A stretch of DNA of 64,000 nt. Source: Rattus norvegicus. Its lineage: Eukaryota; Chordata; Mammalia; Rodentia; Muridae. The stretch is taken from positions 13,780,001 to 13,844,000 of the forward strand of contig NC_086034.1 in NCBI RefSeq assembly GCF_036323735.1. The letters run 5' to 3'. Position numbers and translations under genes: made by a program. This document shows, in pieces, positions 21,742-34,806 of the stretch (the stretch's first letter is position 1; each line of letters begins with the position of its first letter). Under the pieces are notes generated by a model. It was not told the DNA's origin. It ran no database searches and saw only the letters and a program-made list of their open reading frames with translations.

Positions 21742-23829
21742 ATTATTTTCAATTCCAGGAAAATCTCTCATTCCTAGAATAAGTTTTCTGAGGGTTAAAA
21801 AAAGTTTTATATACAGAAAAAAACCAAACAAATAAAGAATGAACCATAAAGCATATTATTTTCTCCTAAAATTCTCTGGAATAATGGAAAAATAAGACAT
21901 TGGTAATTGCTAATGCTAGGTTACCTTGCTATATAAGTTTGAACTGAGGCAACTCTATTGTCAGGTTACTTTAAAAAATATTCTTATTGACGGTCATGCT
22001 ACTTCTCATTCTGATTCGCAAATCAGATAAGAGTTTATTTTCTGTGATGTGTGATATCATTGTTGGTGACTCCATTTAAATATTTAGTCCAGTCTGTTGG
22101 GTCCTTGTGAAGAAATTAAGCTTAATCTAGAGATATCTAGTAAACTTTCCTACAGTAGAAGTATTGTTGATTTCAAACTGCACTATACTCTCCTCTAAGA
22201 GAAAGATGTTTCTACTCCCAGCAACAAAGTCAGCAGGGATGAATCAACATATGGGGACTTTGAAGAAGGTGAGGGAGCAAAGGCACATTTGACTTCAAAT
22301 GATGAGTAAAGCATGGCGGGAAAATAAAAGGCTGAATTTTCTGAAAGTGTAGGCTCCTATGCAAACAGTGAACGTGAAAGATGCATTACTGTCCATGTTA
22401 ACCACTTGACTTATGAAAGCAACCAATTCCGGAGCAAGCCTCAGCCAAACCCTGGTGTAAAAGGAGCTCTCGCGTTGTAGTCACTGTGTAGGTTGGTCGT
22501 GCCAAACATCATTTTCCTTTGGAATGTTCATCAATGTTCTTTGGTGGACCAAGTATGGACAGGATTCAGGGAAATTAGTCATTTCTACGTCCCTACTGAC
22601 GCCTTTTTTCATCTGACCTGTGTGCATAAGGTCATTGTAAAAGGATCAAAGATCAAGGGATGAAGTGGATTAGTGGTCATCTCTTATCTTCTTCCACCAG
22701 CTCTCAGTCATTCTCTACATCCCCAAGGATTTACTATTTTAATCTCTATGCAGAAGTTTGTTCAAAGGTACCCAATTCTTTGCTTGCCATTAATAACTTC
22801 ATCATAATGCTTTCTAAAATCAACTTGGGTAAAGATAAGTTTGGACAAATGAGAATATTTCTGAATATAATAAAAATGAATTATCTTCCTCAAGAACCAT
22901 TAGACACAAAAATAGGTGTGGAGGTTCCCTGATATCTAAATATTTGATTTATTATTCTTTGCATGTGTATGGCATGTGTGATAGTGGATACTTTGTGCAA
23001 TTAATTGCCTGAGTGTAGCGGTGAGACAACCAGAGGGGAGTTGATTCTCTCTCTTTGTATTCTCTTCTGTATCGAGATTGCCTCCAAAGCACTTTGACTT
23101 CCTAAACTGTCAAACGAGCCCTTGCACCTGATTCTTAAAATTTGGACATAGTACAGAAGTAACAATCAAGGATTTAGCCAAAGACCTTGGATTCCAATTA
23201 CTTAAAAATTAATTAATATTGATTGCTTCATAAATATTTTATTGTTCTGGGACTTTAGTCATATTTGTTGATTTCTTATTATTAAGGTAAGACTATAGCA
23301 GAGCCTTGAGCTTATTTTTTCTTCAAGAAATACCAAAGCCCTTGCAAATCCTTAATTTTTAATTAACTCTGTTAAAATGAAACTGTAAAGAGAGCTATGC
23401 CAGATGCCTGGAAATTTAAGGTGCATGCAAGGTTTAGAAATTAAACACTTCACCGAGAACTTGGAAAACTCGGCAAATTTTCCTGCATCAATGGCAACAT
23501 CACTGTTTACTATACTGCAACTTTTAAATGGTAGCCCTCTCCAACAGATACCTAGTCCTCAGTCTGAGCTTATAAAGCTCCCTGCGATCTTGCTAAGAAT
23601 GACTTCTTGGTCTCCGTTTTCTTGCCTTTGAAATGAGATCATGAAATTCATTCTTTTCGCTCTAATACTCAATGATTCTGAAGTGGACAGAAGAGAGTAC
23701 TGCCATCCAAAGTTCAGGAAGATTCTATCTGGTTACCACATAGGATGCTGAGAAAAGCAGATTTCAGCAACTTTCCAATATTTGGATGTAGAGGCAGCAT
23801 CCTATAATCTGAACTACAGAGACTAGGAT
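21742..23829. other. Unassigned sequence
   Basis: No repeat or gene recognised. A 90-codon frame at 22660-22932 has no recognised similarity. Confidence 0.4.
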
Positions 23830-23843
23830 CTGGAAATGCTTTC

Positions 23844-23912
23844 CTTTTTTTTTTTTCCTTTCCCCCGGAGCTGGGGACTGAACCCAGGGCCTTGCGCTTG
23901 CTAGGCAAGTAC
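23844..23912 (-). mobile_element. 5'-truncated ID SINE with 14-bp target duplication
   Basis: On the minus strand it reads acttgcctagcaagcgcaag and continues through ggccctgggttcagtcccc to an A-rich tail. The first part, with most of the A-box (TAGCTCAGTGG), is missing. The flanks carry a perfect 14-bp direct repeat ctggaaatgctttc at 23830-23843 and 23913-23926. IDs are RNA polymerase III SINEs derived from BC1 RNA and are mobilised by L1. Unlike the other three in the window, its core has CTAGCAAGC rather than CTAGGAAGC. Confidence 0.92.
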
Positions 23913-23926
23913 CTGGAAATGCTTTC

Positions 23927-26900
23927 TAATGCAAGTAAAGTTTCAAAATATACAGATACAAATCTACCGAACAACGTAAACCCCACTTTGAAACTAGCAA
24001 GAATGAAAACTTCACTCATACAAACGTGAGCTCCTTGTGCCGATGAGTTTAATGCAATTGTTTCATGACACATCAGTCAAGTTCAAAGCAGAAAGTCTGA
24101 AACGAACTGTTCACACATTTACTAGACTGTTCGCTAAGTAAAATGTATACAACCTTTATATAGGCTTGTCCAGATCATTCTAGCTCTTTACCAGTACCTG
24201 AAAGCCTGTACCACTACTGGGAGATTGTGGAAGGCTTTGTCACACACCATTTCACTCACCTGCTTTTGTCTCTATAGATTTGCAATTACATTGAGTCTTC
24301 AAACATTCATTAGTGCATTCTTCTTTCCCCTTCAGTGGTTGTAGTTCTAATGTGAATCAGTCCAGATGCCAGAACCAGTCAAATCGTAAGCTTTTAACCT
24401 CCCCATTTAATTTTTAAAATGTTCCTTTAAGCCTCAATGTACAAGGCTGATTCCTAGTTTCTGAGCAATAAACTGGGAGAATCAATAATGGTCACAGGAG
24501 AAAATTCACAAAGCCATGCTAGAGATTTACAGGTGGGGAGAAAGATAGGACTAAATTCTGGCCTAAAGAGACCACAAGCACTTGAGGAAACCTCTAAAAG
24601 CTAGCTGCTTAAATATTTCATTTTATACTCATAGCAATTCTTTCTTGTTGTTCCTTATTACCACCATTTTTGTAGACTACTTCCATTCAATGAACCTCCA
24701 CATCTACAGCAGCATGAATCATCATTGAAATGAAGATCGGCTAGCACCTTTGTCTTCCATTTTCTAGGTTGATAGAAGGAAAAAAAAGAGGTTGAAGGCA
24801 ATGAGGACCAATAGAAGAAATGATTGGAGTACAGTTTCTTCTGGGCATAAAAAGAAAAGAGTCTAACCTGAGATCTTATAGTTGTAGGCTACTACTTTGT
24901 GGAGGAGAAAGAAGTGAGTGTCAGAGAACTCCAAGAATGGAGGCTGACTATAAGAAAAAGCAAACCAAGGATCTAACTTCTCAGAGAAGTGGCATGAATG
25001 AAAAGGGTCTAATGCAAGCCTCAATTTAAAGCCTCCTTTCTTAGTAAACAAGGCCCCTAAAGCTGGAAAGCAATGATCCAACCCTTAAAAAGCAATTGCT
25101 AATTTTTGCTTGCTATGCATCATAATGAAACACAAAGGCACCATTGCCTGTTCTCTAAACAAGGACTTTTCCAGACTCTTCAGATTTACTGCTTCAGACC
25201 TGCCTTCCCCAATCAAAACCCAAATCAAATGTCTATAAATGCTGAGTCTCCAAAGTGACATTAGGGGACCCTCCCACTGAATACCCTGAACACATTCATC
25301 CTTGATACTTACATGATAGTTTCCCTGTAAACCTTGTAATAACTGCCAGATTCTGAGGTCATTAGAGATTGAGGCAAGAATGTCATATATTGTGTAGCAA
25401 TTTTCTTCAACATATAGCATTGTATTCCAGAGGAAATCTCCTTAAGACTGTGGAAGTCTCTGAAACTTGACAGATTTGTTAGTTTTCTTCCATTGTCATG
25501 ATTGTATAAACATTAAGGACTACTGAGGCAAGGAGATTCACTGACTTGTCATGCAAAAAACATGTATGATTCATCATCTGGGTGAGCATTCAGTGATGCA
25601 GCTCCTTTTGAGTTGTCCATATTCCTGTAAATAGCCCTTCATCACTTAACTTAAGCAAGCCCAATTAAATAACTGGTTCATCAAGAGGCAGTTTGGTAGT
25701 ATAATTTCTTTGTTCTAGCATCAGTTCCATATGTAGGGCAAGTAGACATTTGGTCACATCTCTTAGCAAAGGTGTCACACAACAGTATATAGCTAGTTTG
25801 CATGTTTTTCTTCTGGTATCTTCTGTACACAGATACTCAAAAAAATATGTGTGAATGAAGAGAATTTACTTCTAGGCCAGGGCTTGTTTTTTCTTTTATT
25901 ACCCTTGGCTATAAACCATTGATAATTCACTGAGTCTTATATACTGAGCACCGACTCTGTGGATAGTTCAAGTCACCTGAAATGCTTTCTGTCATTTTTA
26001 AGAGGCTGGGGGTAGAGAATAATGAGATAAAATGATCAAACTTATTTTTTAGAAAGATGCTTCCTGCTGAAGAGTTAAGGACTGAATGGAGTGAGGTAAG
26101 CCAGGCAGCAGGAAGACAAGAAGGGTGTTGGCAGTGTTCCAGGCATGAGATGATAACAGTATCAATTGATCTTTACAATGGAGACAGAGAGGACTGGTAG
26201 AATAATAGAACTGTGGGTTTTCTTAGCCCCTTTACTGTGCACGTTTCATAGTCTAATCATTTAAAGCTAATAATTTCCAGTTCCTAAAGGAACTGACCAT
26301 TCCCTCATTTCTATTCGGTGGAGTTCGATTTTATTTTCCTTGTAGATTCGTCAAACATAATATAAAAAGATTGTTAAAAAAATAAAGAACACACTATTTT
26401 TACATAAGGGATAATTTTGAAAACTTAAAAGAAATAAATTGCATGGTGTGATAGCTTCAAAAACACTGCCATGGAATTATCTATAATTAAATCTATTTTA
26501 ATATTGCTGCCTGTTGTGCAACTTTTTTCATATATCTAGGGATAGATGAACAAATATCTGCTAATCCCAAATTCAAGGATGACAGACACAAGGACAGATT
26601 CTATCCAGGTCCAACTAGACTGAAACATTAATTTCTTGGGGTAACTTATAAAAGGATGGGTGACCCCAAAGTAGTTGTTCCACAGCACAGCTTCTTTCCA
26701 TCATGGCTGATGATCTCATGGAATAGTCATCATGGAAGCTCACTTTTAGTTTACCTTCTACTTCCTACATACTCTATTATCTCCCAAGAATATTTTAAGC
26801 TGAGGGTTGGGGCAAGATGGAATAATGGCTAGAGCTACATTTAAAGTCTTATGACACCTACCTTCCTTCTACTGTGGGGCACCCACAGATTAATGATTGT

Positions 26901-27419
26901 TGCGACAAATCTAGTCATCGTTGTATTATTCTGCTTTGAATTTTGTTGTCAAGAAGCTCCTGCTCTACTCCAAGGAAAATGATTCTGTACCTGAAGGAAA
27001 AGACTACACCACAACAATTCCCACCATAGATGCATAACCACCAGACTGCATCCAAACAGGGAATGAACCTCAAACCTGATGAGGTAATGTTCGAATTCTC
27101 TGGCCCTGAATCTCATTACTCAAAGGGTATCTTCTTAGGTTTCTTTTAGGTCCCACACAACTATCTTTTACCATTGTGACCTCTTAGTCTCATTGCATAC
27201 TTGGAAGGTACACACAATGGACAGGTTTCTCAGCATCAATTTTAGTTATTAGAGTATAACTATTCTTGCAACTGAGAATAATTTGTTCATTACCAGTTTG
27301 ACTAAGAATAGAATATTTACTCCATACCTGTTTCTGCATGTCTAGGGTCACACCCACCAAAATATGTTACAGTGTCCAGAAAAGATAAAAAGAGGATGTT
27401 TTTGGGGGGTGGGGTGAAG
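23927..27419. other. Unassigned sequence
   Basis: No gene or clear repeat recognised. Open frames of about 110 codons at 25085-25420 (minus) and 69-72 codons near 24.8-25.1 kb overlap on opposite strands and lack recognisable domains. Confidence 0.4.
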
Positions 27420-28095
27420 GAGGCAGATGGCTACTATGCCTCATAATCCAGAGGGATCTTGGTGGCTATTCTCATAGATCATTGTCTAGGGCAATTTTCC
27501 TCAAAGAGGCATCAACCAGCAACTGATAGGAACAGACAATCACAGCCAAACACTAGGCAGATCCAGAGGTAACCTGACGAAAATGAAGAGGAAGGATTTT
27601 AAGACCCAGAGGGGTCCAGAACATGATGAAAACATGGCCCACAGAATCAAATAAGCAGGGCAAATACAGACTTGCAATGACTGAGGTGACAATCACAGAC
27701 ATGTATGGGTCTGTGCTAGGTTCTCTGTATATAACCTTACAAACCTGTGTGGTTTGATATTTTTCTGGAACTCCTAACAGCGGGAGTAGGGGTTTGCCTG
27801 GCTGACTCTTCAAGGTGTTTCTGACTCTTTTACCTACTCTTGGTAAGCTATTTATCCTAATCGGTTGATTCATCCCAGGTCTTATCATGATATGAGAGCC
27901 AGGTCTTATCATAACCTGTTATGTTACATTTAGTTGTTACAACTAGGACACCTAATCTGTTTCGAAGGAAAACAGAGAAGGAGTGGATCTGTGGAAGAGG
28001 AGAGGAAGGCGTATATAGACTATGAAACATGCAGGGAGGGCAAACTGCATCAGAATACAATATATGAAAAAGGAATAAATAAATATTTTAAAAGA
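27420..28095 (+). mobile_element. Lx-type L1 3' UTR with A-rich end
   Basis: Recognised by 'ggcatcaaccagcaactgat', 'agacccagaggggtccagaa', 'ggaactcctaacagcggga', 'tctgactcttttacctact', 'tttagttgttacaactagg' and a final 'ggaataaataaatatttta'. This is the order of a common rodent Lx L1 3' UTR. There is no ORF2 part, so the copy is strongly 5' truncated. The antisense open frame of 119 codons at 27553-27912 is incidental. Confidence 0.7.
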
Positions 28096-30224
28096 TATCA
28101 TAAAGGAGTTCTCAACTGGAAAAGTGATTAACCAATTTGTCACCTAAATCATAAATTTATCCTGTTATGATTTATTTCTTATTTTCAGCAGGATGCAAGC
28201 ATCACAGTTGACAAATGTTAATATACTGTATACTGTAGATTCAATACTGGATGATATGAGGTGCCAGACTCTAAAAAAACTAATAATGAAAATATCTAAT
28301 GACATCTAAATGAGTATGAAAAGGCCTTCATGTCAGGGGTCATAATATTTTAACACTTTTTCTTCTTTAATTTTTAAAGGATCCTTTAGTGATCAGAGAA
28401 GGACAATGGTATGGTATGGTCCATGTGGTTTGCTCACATGCCATACACAAAGATATGCACACATTCACATATACACACACAAATATACACACACATACGC
28501 AGAGAGAGAAGTATGTGTGTACCCACAGATACATGGTTGAAGAGCTAGCCAGCAGTTATTGTTTTATGTGTCACCATGCCCACACTGATTTCCTGCCTTC
28601 TGAACATAGAGGGGGAATGAATGCTCCGCCTAAGAAACAAAGCAATATTCCCTGATAGAAAGGGCCCCACACTGCACTACAGACTTCCACATTCACCAAA
28701 AGAAGTATAGAAATCAATAAAAATAGAGTTCATGATTCTGAAAGAGAGGAAGGAAAAATAAATGAATGGAAGAGTTTAGAGGTAGGATAAGAAAGGGATA
28801 AATGACGTAATTATATTATAACCTCATACAATAAAAGATATAACTATAATGCAGAAGTCAATTAAACTATTTAAATGTGAAAAATCGAAAGTAAACTGGG
28901 TAGGGAGAGAAGCAAAAGGTAATTTTTATGGGAAACATCTCCCTTTCCCATTAATGGGTTAAGGACTCAGGGTACAAAGGGTGCACACTGAGTTTGCAGT
29001 GACAGATCTTCAGTGAAAATACCTATTTCCAAGCAGACATTAGATTTGTGTCATGTTGACAGCTGGAACTGTGACACTAAATCATCATATAGTATTGGTG
29101 AAAATATAATGCGAAATTGTAAGCTGGATAGTGCATATAAGCTGCATGCAATCAAGTCTAGAAATCATAAGACACTTACGGCCTGAAAACAGTAATATTA
29201 AAAATGTTGCCAGGAAATAAACTGTACATGTAAAGACAGTGTACAACTGAAAAAAATGAAGAGTATTTGCAATGAAAAAGGAAAAGTTCTAATTGCTTTA
29301 ATTAGAGTATATAGAGATATAAATGACAATTGTTTTAACATCTAGAAACCAGTGCCTGGAATTGCTAATATGAGAATCACCTTTAGAATTTTTCTTGAGG
29401 TAAAACTTTACAATTTTCAAGCTATCATTTGATAAACTATGATATTGAGTATGCTGTTAAAGATATTTTCATCCCAAATCTAAAAAAGAACCTGGATTCC
29501 ATACAAAATTTTCCAGTACAATTTTCTGTCTTTTCTCTTCAGTGGATGTTCATGTCCTTCAGATCCAATGTTCTACTCTTTGATTTCATTGTGTGTTTAC
29601 CTACGTAATTGGACAGATATCAAGTAACTGCATTGTTCTTAAAATTTTCAGAGTTCTATTTCAGTCTCTAAAGTTATCTTTTCTTGCTTCAAAAATAAAA
29701 AGTATAACAGGTGAATAATATTTTATATAATATTAATCAGACTGCTTATTTCATTAAAAATACAATGTTGTACAGTAAATTTTTATTATAGTTAAGACAC
29801 ACAAGAGTTATGGTATATAACTTTGTATATATAAATTATATATATAACATATATATACTATCATGTGTAGAATTATTTATCATTTATAATATACCATATA
29901 TTATTACATTTATCATATAAATAATCCATAAAGTTTTATTGGAATAAGAAACATATTGTTTTGTACTATAAATTTGCATCTATGATGATCAATCATCCAT
30001 TAATACAAACTTGGGGATATTTTTAAAAATATGATGTAGGGAAAATTCCATCTATATGATGCAAGTATTTCATTTGATTTTAAAATTTTTCTATTTGTTA
30101 AATTCTGGTTTGTATCACTTAGTACTTTAGAGTTCAGATTTTCTTCATCTTACAATGCATTTGGTTCTAAGTAAAGCTCCTGTAATTTAAAAATAATAAA
30201 TCAAAAATGTAGAAAGGGACTTGA
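28096..30224. other. Unassigned AT-rich sequence
   Basis: No gene. An imperfect CA run lies at 28457-28498, and a TATA-rich, partly self-complementary stretch at about 29815-29935. Confidence 0.45.
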
Positions 30225-30302
30225 AACTTGAGTTAGTGTAAGAACACTTACTTACGATGTCCAAGTGTTGGGTCCAGCATTCAGAACCCCAAACAAACAC
30301 AG
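30225..30302 (+). mobile_element. Possible old tRNA-derived SINE head (ID/B4-like)
   Basis: 'agaacacttacttacgatgt' then 'ccaagtgttgggtccagcat' and 'tcagaaccccaaacaaaca' resembles the ID/B4 head (cacttgcctagcatg, gccctgggttcgatcc, ccagcac) with many changes. Confidence 0.4.
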
Positions 30303-30984
30303 ATGTCCTTAACATATCAACAAGTGGAGCATCACAGCTTAAGCTAGCATACATCAAACATGGTAAGAGCATTTAAGCTAGTCAATGATTGACCAGAATT
30401 ACCTAACACAAAGCCTATTTTATAGGAAAGCATTAAACCTCTCCACCAATCTATCAGGAAGAGCATTGTGAGTGACCACAGACTTGTCATTAGCATATGG
30501 TAACATATATTGGTGTACTTCAGAATAGTTGTGGCTTATAATTCAGGGTAAAAACAAAATTATGATTCAGTTGAAATTTTATGTCAGACAATATGTACTC
30601 TTTAGACCCAGCAGGAACACAGGTGTCATATTCTACAATGTATAGAACTTCATGTCATCAATATTCTGAATCGATGGCAAATTATTTTGAACAGCTCTCT
30701 GCGAAGAAGATTACTTCATGAGATTTAGAATATCAGAACCATCTTAAATATGCACTTTTCAAGTTTGTCAAGTTTTATTTAAGTTTTTTTATTTTTGTAC
30801 ACATGTCATTTGTTCTTTATTTCTGAAATATTTTCATTTTAGTTTTTATATTTTGTTTTATTTTACATTACTTTTGTTTTATTGAGAATAGAGTTTTGTC
30901 ATGCATTATATTATGAATATGGCTTCCCCACCCTCAAGTCCTCCAAGATCCTCCCCCAAAATCCTTCAATCCAAATAATACCCT

Positions 30985-31743
30985 TTCTGTCTCTTAGAAA
31001 ACAAAGAAGCAACTAAAGAATAATGATAAAATAAGACAAGAGCAAACAGGAGAAGAGCCAAAGATAAAACACGAGAAACAGGCCTGGGCTCTGAGCTGAC
31101 CCTGTGCATCAGATGTGTACCAAGAACACGCTGGGACAAAGCCTGTCCCAGAAGTGTTGACACACCGGAGAACACAGGTGCGACCACCACTTTCACTCCA
31201 AGGGACCCGCCCAGAGCCCTCAGAAAACAGGAACCAAGGAGCAGTCTGAAACTGGAACCTTCCATTTTCCACCTGTGCCAGGAGCTGACCCTGTGCCACA
31301 GGTCTCTGCAGATCCCATGGGGAGAGAGCTGGATTCTCAGAAGTTCAGACAATCCTGAGAGCACAGGGAAAAACACTTCTGCTCACATTTCTGGCCCAAG
31401 GAGAACAAACCTGGAGACCTTGGAGCACAGGAATCAAGGAGCAGTCTGGGACAGGGTACTTCCAGTTTCTGCCTATGCCCAGAGCTGCCCTGTGCCACAG
31501 TTCCTGTACTGAGAACCCGCTGGTGACACACAGGGTTATAAGAAGGTCAAACCACTGCCAGAAGCAACAAGACCAATAAACACCAGAGATAACCAGATGG
31601 TGAGAGGTAAGAACTGGAACCTAAGCAACAAAACCCAAGACTGTGAGGTCTCATCAGAGCCCAGTTCTCACAGTAAAGCAGATACAGGATATCCAAACAC
31701 AGGGGAAAAGCAAGATTTGGATTTAAAATCACATTTCATTATA
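30985..31743 (+). promoter_or_regulatory. L1 5' UTR (internal promoter region)
   Basis: Rodent L1 5' UTRs carry an internal RNA polymerase II promoter. This segment is intact in length relative to its ORF1 start but lacks any confirmed promoter motif by eye. The antisense strand is open for 136 and 101 codons in overlapping frames, which probably reflects GC-rich composition rather than a gene. Confidence 0.6.
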
Positions 31744-32210
31744 ATGATGATGGAGAACTTTAAGAAGGATACAAATAACTCCTTTAAAGAAATACAAGTA
31801 AACAAGTAGAAGCCCTTAAAGAGCAAACAACAACAACAACAAAAATCCTTAAAGAATTAAGAGAAAACACAATCAAACAGGTGAATGAATTGAGTAAAAC
31901 TGTCCAGGACATAAAAATGGAAATAGAAACAATAAAGAAACTACAAAGGGAGACAACCTGGAGGGAGCAAACCTAGGGAAGAGATTGGGAATCACAGATG
32001 TAAGCATCACCAACAGAATACAAGAGATAGAAGAGAGAATCTCAGGGCAGAAGACACATAGGAAACATCAACACAACTGTCAAAGGTAATGTAAGAAGCA
32101 AAAAGTTACTAGCTCAAAACATCCAGGAAATCCCGGACAAAATGAGAAGATCAAACCTAAGGTTAATAGGTATAGAAGAGAGTGAAGACTTTCAACTGAA
32201 AGTGCCAATA
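31744..32210 (+). pseudogene. L1 ORF1 remnant
   Basis: L1 ORF1 encodes the coiled-coil RNA-binding protein that packages L1 RNA. Three ATG codons in a row (31744-31752) precede E-N-F-K-K-D-T, and the frame stops after about 22 codons at 31807-31809. Coiled-coil segments (M-E-I-E-T-I-K-K, then N-R-I-Q-E-I-E-E) follow in other frames. The remnant ends at the deletion junction near 32210, so the C-terminal RNA-binding part is gone. Confidence 0.85.
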
Positions 32211-33860
32211 TATATAAACAACTTCAGCAAAGTGGCTGGGTATAAAATTAACCCAAACAAATCAGTAGCCTTCCTCTACTCAAAGGATAAACAGGTTGAA
32301 AAAGAAATTAGAGAAATGACACCCTTCGTAATAGTCACAAATAAAAATGAATACCTTGGCATGATGTTAACCAAGCAAGTGAACAGTATGTATAGCAAGA
32401 ATTTCAAGACTCTGAAGAAAGAAATTGAATAAGATCTCAAAAGATGGGACGATCTTCCATGCTCAAGGATTGGCAGGATTAATATAGTAAAAATGGCCAT
32501 TTTGCCAAACGCAATCTCCAGATTCAGTATAATCCCCATCAAAATTCCTCCTCAATTATTTATAGAGATTGAAAGAACAATTTGCAAATTCATTTGGAAT
32601 AACAAAAAGCCCAGGATAGTAAAAAGTGTACTCAACAATAAAAGAAATTCTGGGGGTATCACCATTCCTGACCTCAAGCATTATTGCAGAGCAATAGTGA
32701 TAAAAACTGTATGGTTTTGGTATAGAGACCGGCAGGTAGATAAGTGGAATAGAATCGAAGATCCAGAAATGAACCTCCACACCTATGGTCATTTGATTTT
32801 GAAAAAAGAACTAAAACCATCCAATGGAAAAAAAGCATTTTCAACAAATGGTGCTGGTTCAACTGAAGGTCAGCATGTAGAAGACTACAAGTTAATCCAT
32901 TTTTATCACACTGCACAAAGCATAAGTCCAAGTGGATCACAGAGCTCCACATCAAACCAGATACACTTAAACTAATAGAAGAAAAAGTGGGGAAGAATCT
33001 CGATCACATGGGCTCTGGGGAAAATTTCCTGAAAAAAACACCAATGGCTTATGCTCTAAGATCAAGAACCAACAAATGGAATCTCATCAAACTGAAAAGC
33101 TTATGTAAGGCAAAGGATACACTGTCATTAGGAGATAATGGCAACCAACAGATCTTTACCTATCCTGCATCTGATATAGTGCTAATATCCAAAATATACA
33201 AAGAACTGAAGAAGGTAGACTCCAGAGATCCAAATAACCCTATTAAAGAAATGGATACAGAGGTAAACAAAGAATTTTCAGCTGAGGAAAATCAAATGAC
33301 TGAGAAGTATATAAAGAAATACCCAACATCCTTACTCATCAGCAAAATGCAAATCAAAACAACCCTGAAATTCCACTTCACACCAGTCAGAAAGGCTAAG
33401 ATTAAAAACTCAGGTGACAACAGATGCTTTTGAGGATGGGGGGAAATAGGAACACTCTCCATCATTGGTGGGATTGCAAATGGGTTCAACCACTCTGGAA
33501 ATCATCCTGGAGGTTTCTCAGAAAATTGGATATTGCACTACCTGAGGACCCAGCCTTACCTCTCCTGGGAATATACCCAAAAGGTGCTCAATATTCAACA
33601 AAGACACATGCTCCACTAAATTCAGAGCAGTGTTATTTATAATAGCCAGAAGTTGGGAAGAACTCAGATGCCCTTCAACAGAGGAATGGAAATAGAAGAT
33701 GTGGTACATCTACACAATGGAGTACTACACAGCTATCAAAAACAATGACTTCCTGAAAGTCATAGGCAAATGGATTGAACAAGAAAATATCATCCTGAGT
33801 GAGATAAATCAATCACAGAAAAACACACATGATATGCACTGACTGATAAGTGGATATTAG
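32211..33860 (+). pseudogene. L1 ORF2 remnant (late reverse transcriptase to C-terminus)
   Basis: ORF2 encodes the endonuclease and reverse transcriptase of L1. What remains starts at K-V-A-G-Y-K-I-N-P-N-K-S in the late palm/thumb part, runs through N-K-N-E-Y-L-G-M and I-C-K-F-I-W-N-N-K-K-P-R, and reaches the Cys-containing C-terminal region (H-H-W-W-D-C-K-W). The catalytic F-A-D-D block and the entire endonuclease are deleted. Several frameshifts split it into pieces of up to 160 codons. The normal stop position (tag after gga-tat) is at 33858-33860. Confidence 0.88.
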
Positions 33861-34605
33861 CCCAAAAGCTTCACTTACCCAAGATACAATCCACAGAGCA
33901 CATGAATCTCAAGAAGAAGGATGACCAAAATGTGGATTATTCAGTTCTTCTTATAAGGGGGTTCAAAAATATTCATAGGAGAGGATATGGAGACAAATTT
34001 TGAAGCAGAGCCTGAAGGAATGGCCATTCAGAGCCTGCCCCACATGTAGCCCATATATGTATAGCCACCAAAACTAGATAAGATTGATGAAGCTAAGAAG
34101 TGCATGCTTTCAGGAACCAGATATAGATGTCTCCTGGGAGACACAGCCAGAGAGGTCAGATACAGAGGCAAATGCTACTAGCAAACCACTGTATTGAGAA
34201 TTGGATCCCCATTGGAGGAATTAGAGAAAGGATTGAAAGAGCTGAAGGGGCTTGCAACCCCGTAAGAACGACAATGTCAACCAACCAGAGCTTCCAGGAA
34301 CTTAACCACTACTCAAAGACTAATGGGCTGACCTATGGCTCCAACTGCCTATGTAGCAGAGGATGGCCTTTTTGGGTACCAGTGGAAGGAGAAGCCATTG
34401 GTCCTGCCAAGGTTGGACCCCCCGGGTGTAAGGGAATGTCAGGTGGTGGGAAGGAGATAGATGGGGAGGCGGATACCCTTACAGAAGAAAGGAATATGGA
34501 TGGAATAGGGGGCTTATGTCCAGGAAACGGGGAAAGGGAATAACATTTGAAATGTAAGTAAAGAAAAAATATCCAATGAAAAGATATTTAAATTAAAAAT
34601 TGAAG

Positions 34606-34806
34606 TTAGATTTCAGAGAGCCAAATAACCCTATTAAAAATGGGGTACAGAGCTAAACAAAGAACTGTCAGCTGAGGAATATCAAATGGCTGAGTTGTAC
34701 CTAAAGAAATGTCCAACATCCTTAGTCATCAGGATAATGCAAATCAAAACAACCCTTTGATTTCACTTTATACCAGTCAAAATGGCAAAGATCAAAATCT
34801 CAAGTG
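34606..34806 (+). mobile_element. Second L1 ORF2 fragment directly after an L1 tail
   Basis: Begins 'gatttcagagagccaaataa' and follows ORF2 through 'atcaaatggctgagttgta' to 'taccagtcaaaatggcaaag'. The same ORF2 region exists within the preceding L1 at about 33225-33400, but substitutions differ, so this is another copy and not a tandem duplicate. It ends without 3' UTR or tail. Confidence 0.8.

Larger units (their letters stand above)
30900..34600 (+). mobile_element. Murid (rat-type) LINE-1 with 5' UTR, large internal deletion and 3' UTR
   Basis: The copy retains both ends but not the middle. 5' UTR: about 30985-31743, GC-richer than its surroundings, with two related segments ('aggagcagtctgaaactgga' and 'aggagcagtctgggacaggg') typical of repeated L1 promoter units. 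ORF1 remnant: about 31744-32210. ORF2 remnant: about 32211-33860. 3' UTR: about 33861-34560, then 'gggaataacatttgaaatgt' and an A-rich tail. Around 32210 the sequence jumps from ORF1 into the later part of the reverse transcriptase region, removing the end of ORF1, the endonuclease and most of the reverse transcriptase. No target duplication was identified, and it cannot move by itself. Confidence 0.88.

Noticed and set aside
23714..24073. 119-codon minus-strand frame
   Set aside because: It crosses the truncated ID and its target duplication, so the frame is partly made of SINE sequence and cannot be an ancestral gene.
30966..31376. Overlapping 136- and 101-codon open frames on the minus strand of the L1 5' UTR
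   Set aside because: They lie antisense within a GC-rich L1 5' UTR, overlap each other in different frames and show no recognisable domain. Composition explains them.
34127..34543. 138-codon plus-strand frame
   Set aside because: It lies in the L1 3' UTR after the ORF2 stop position and corresponds to no L1 protein.
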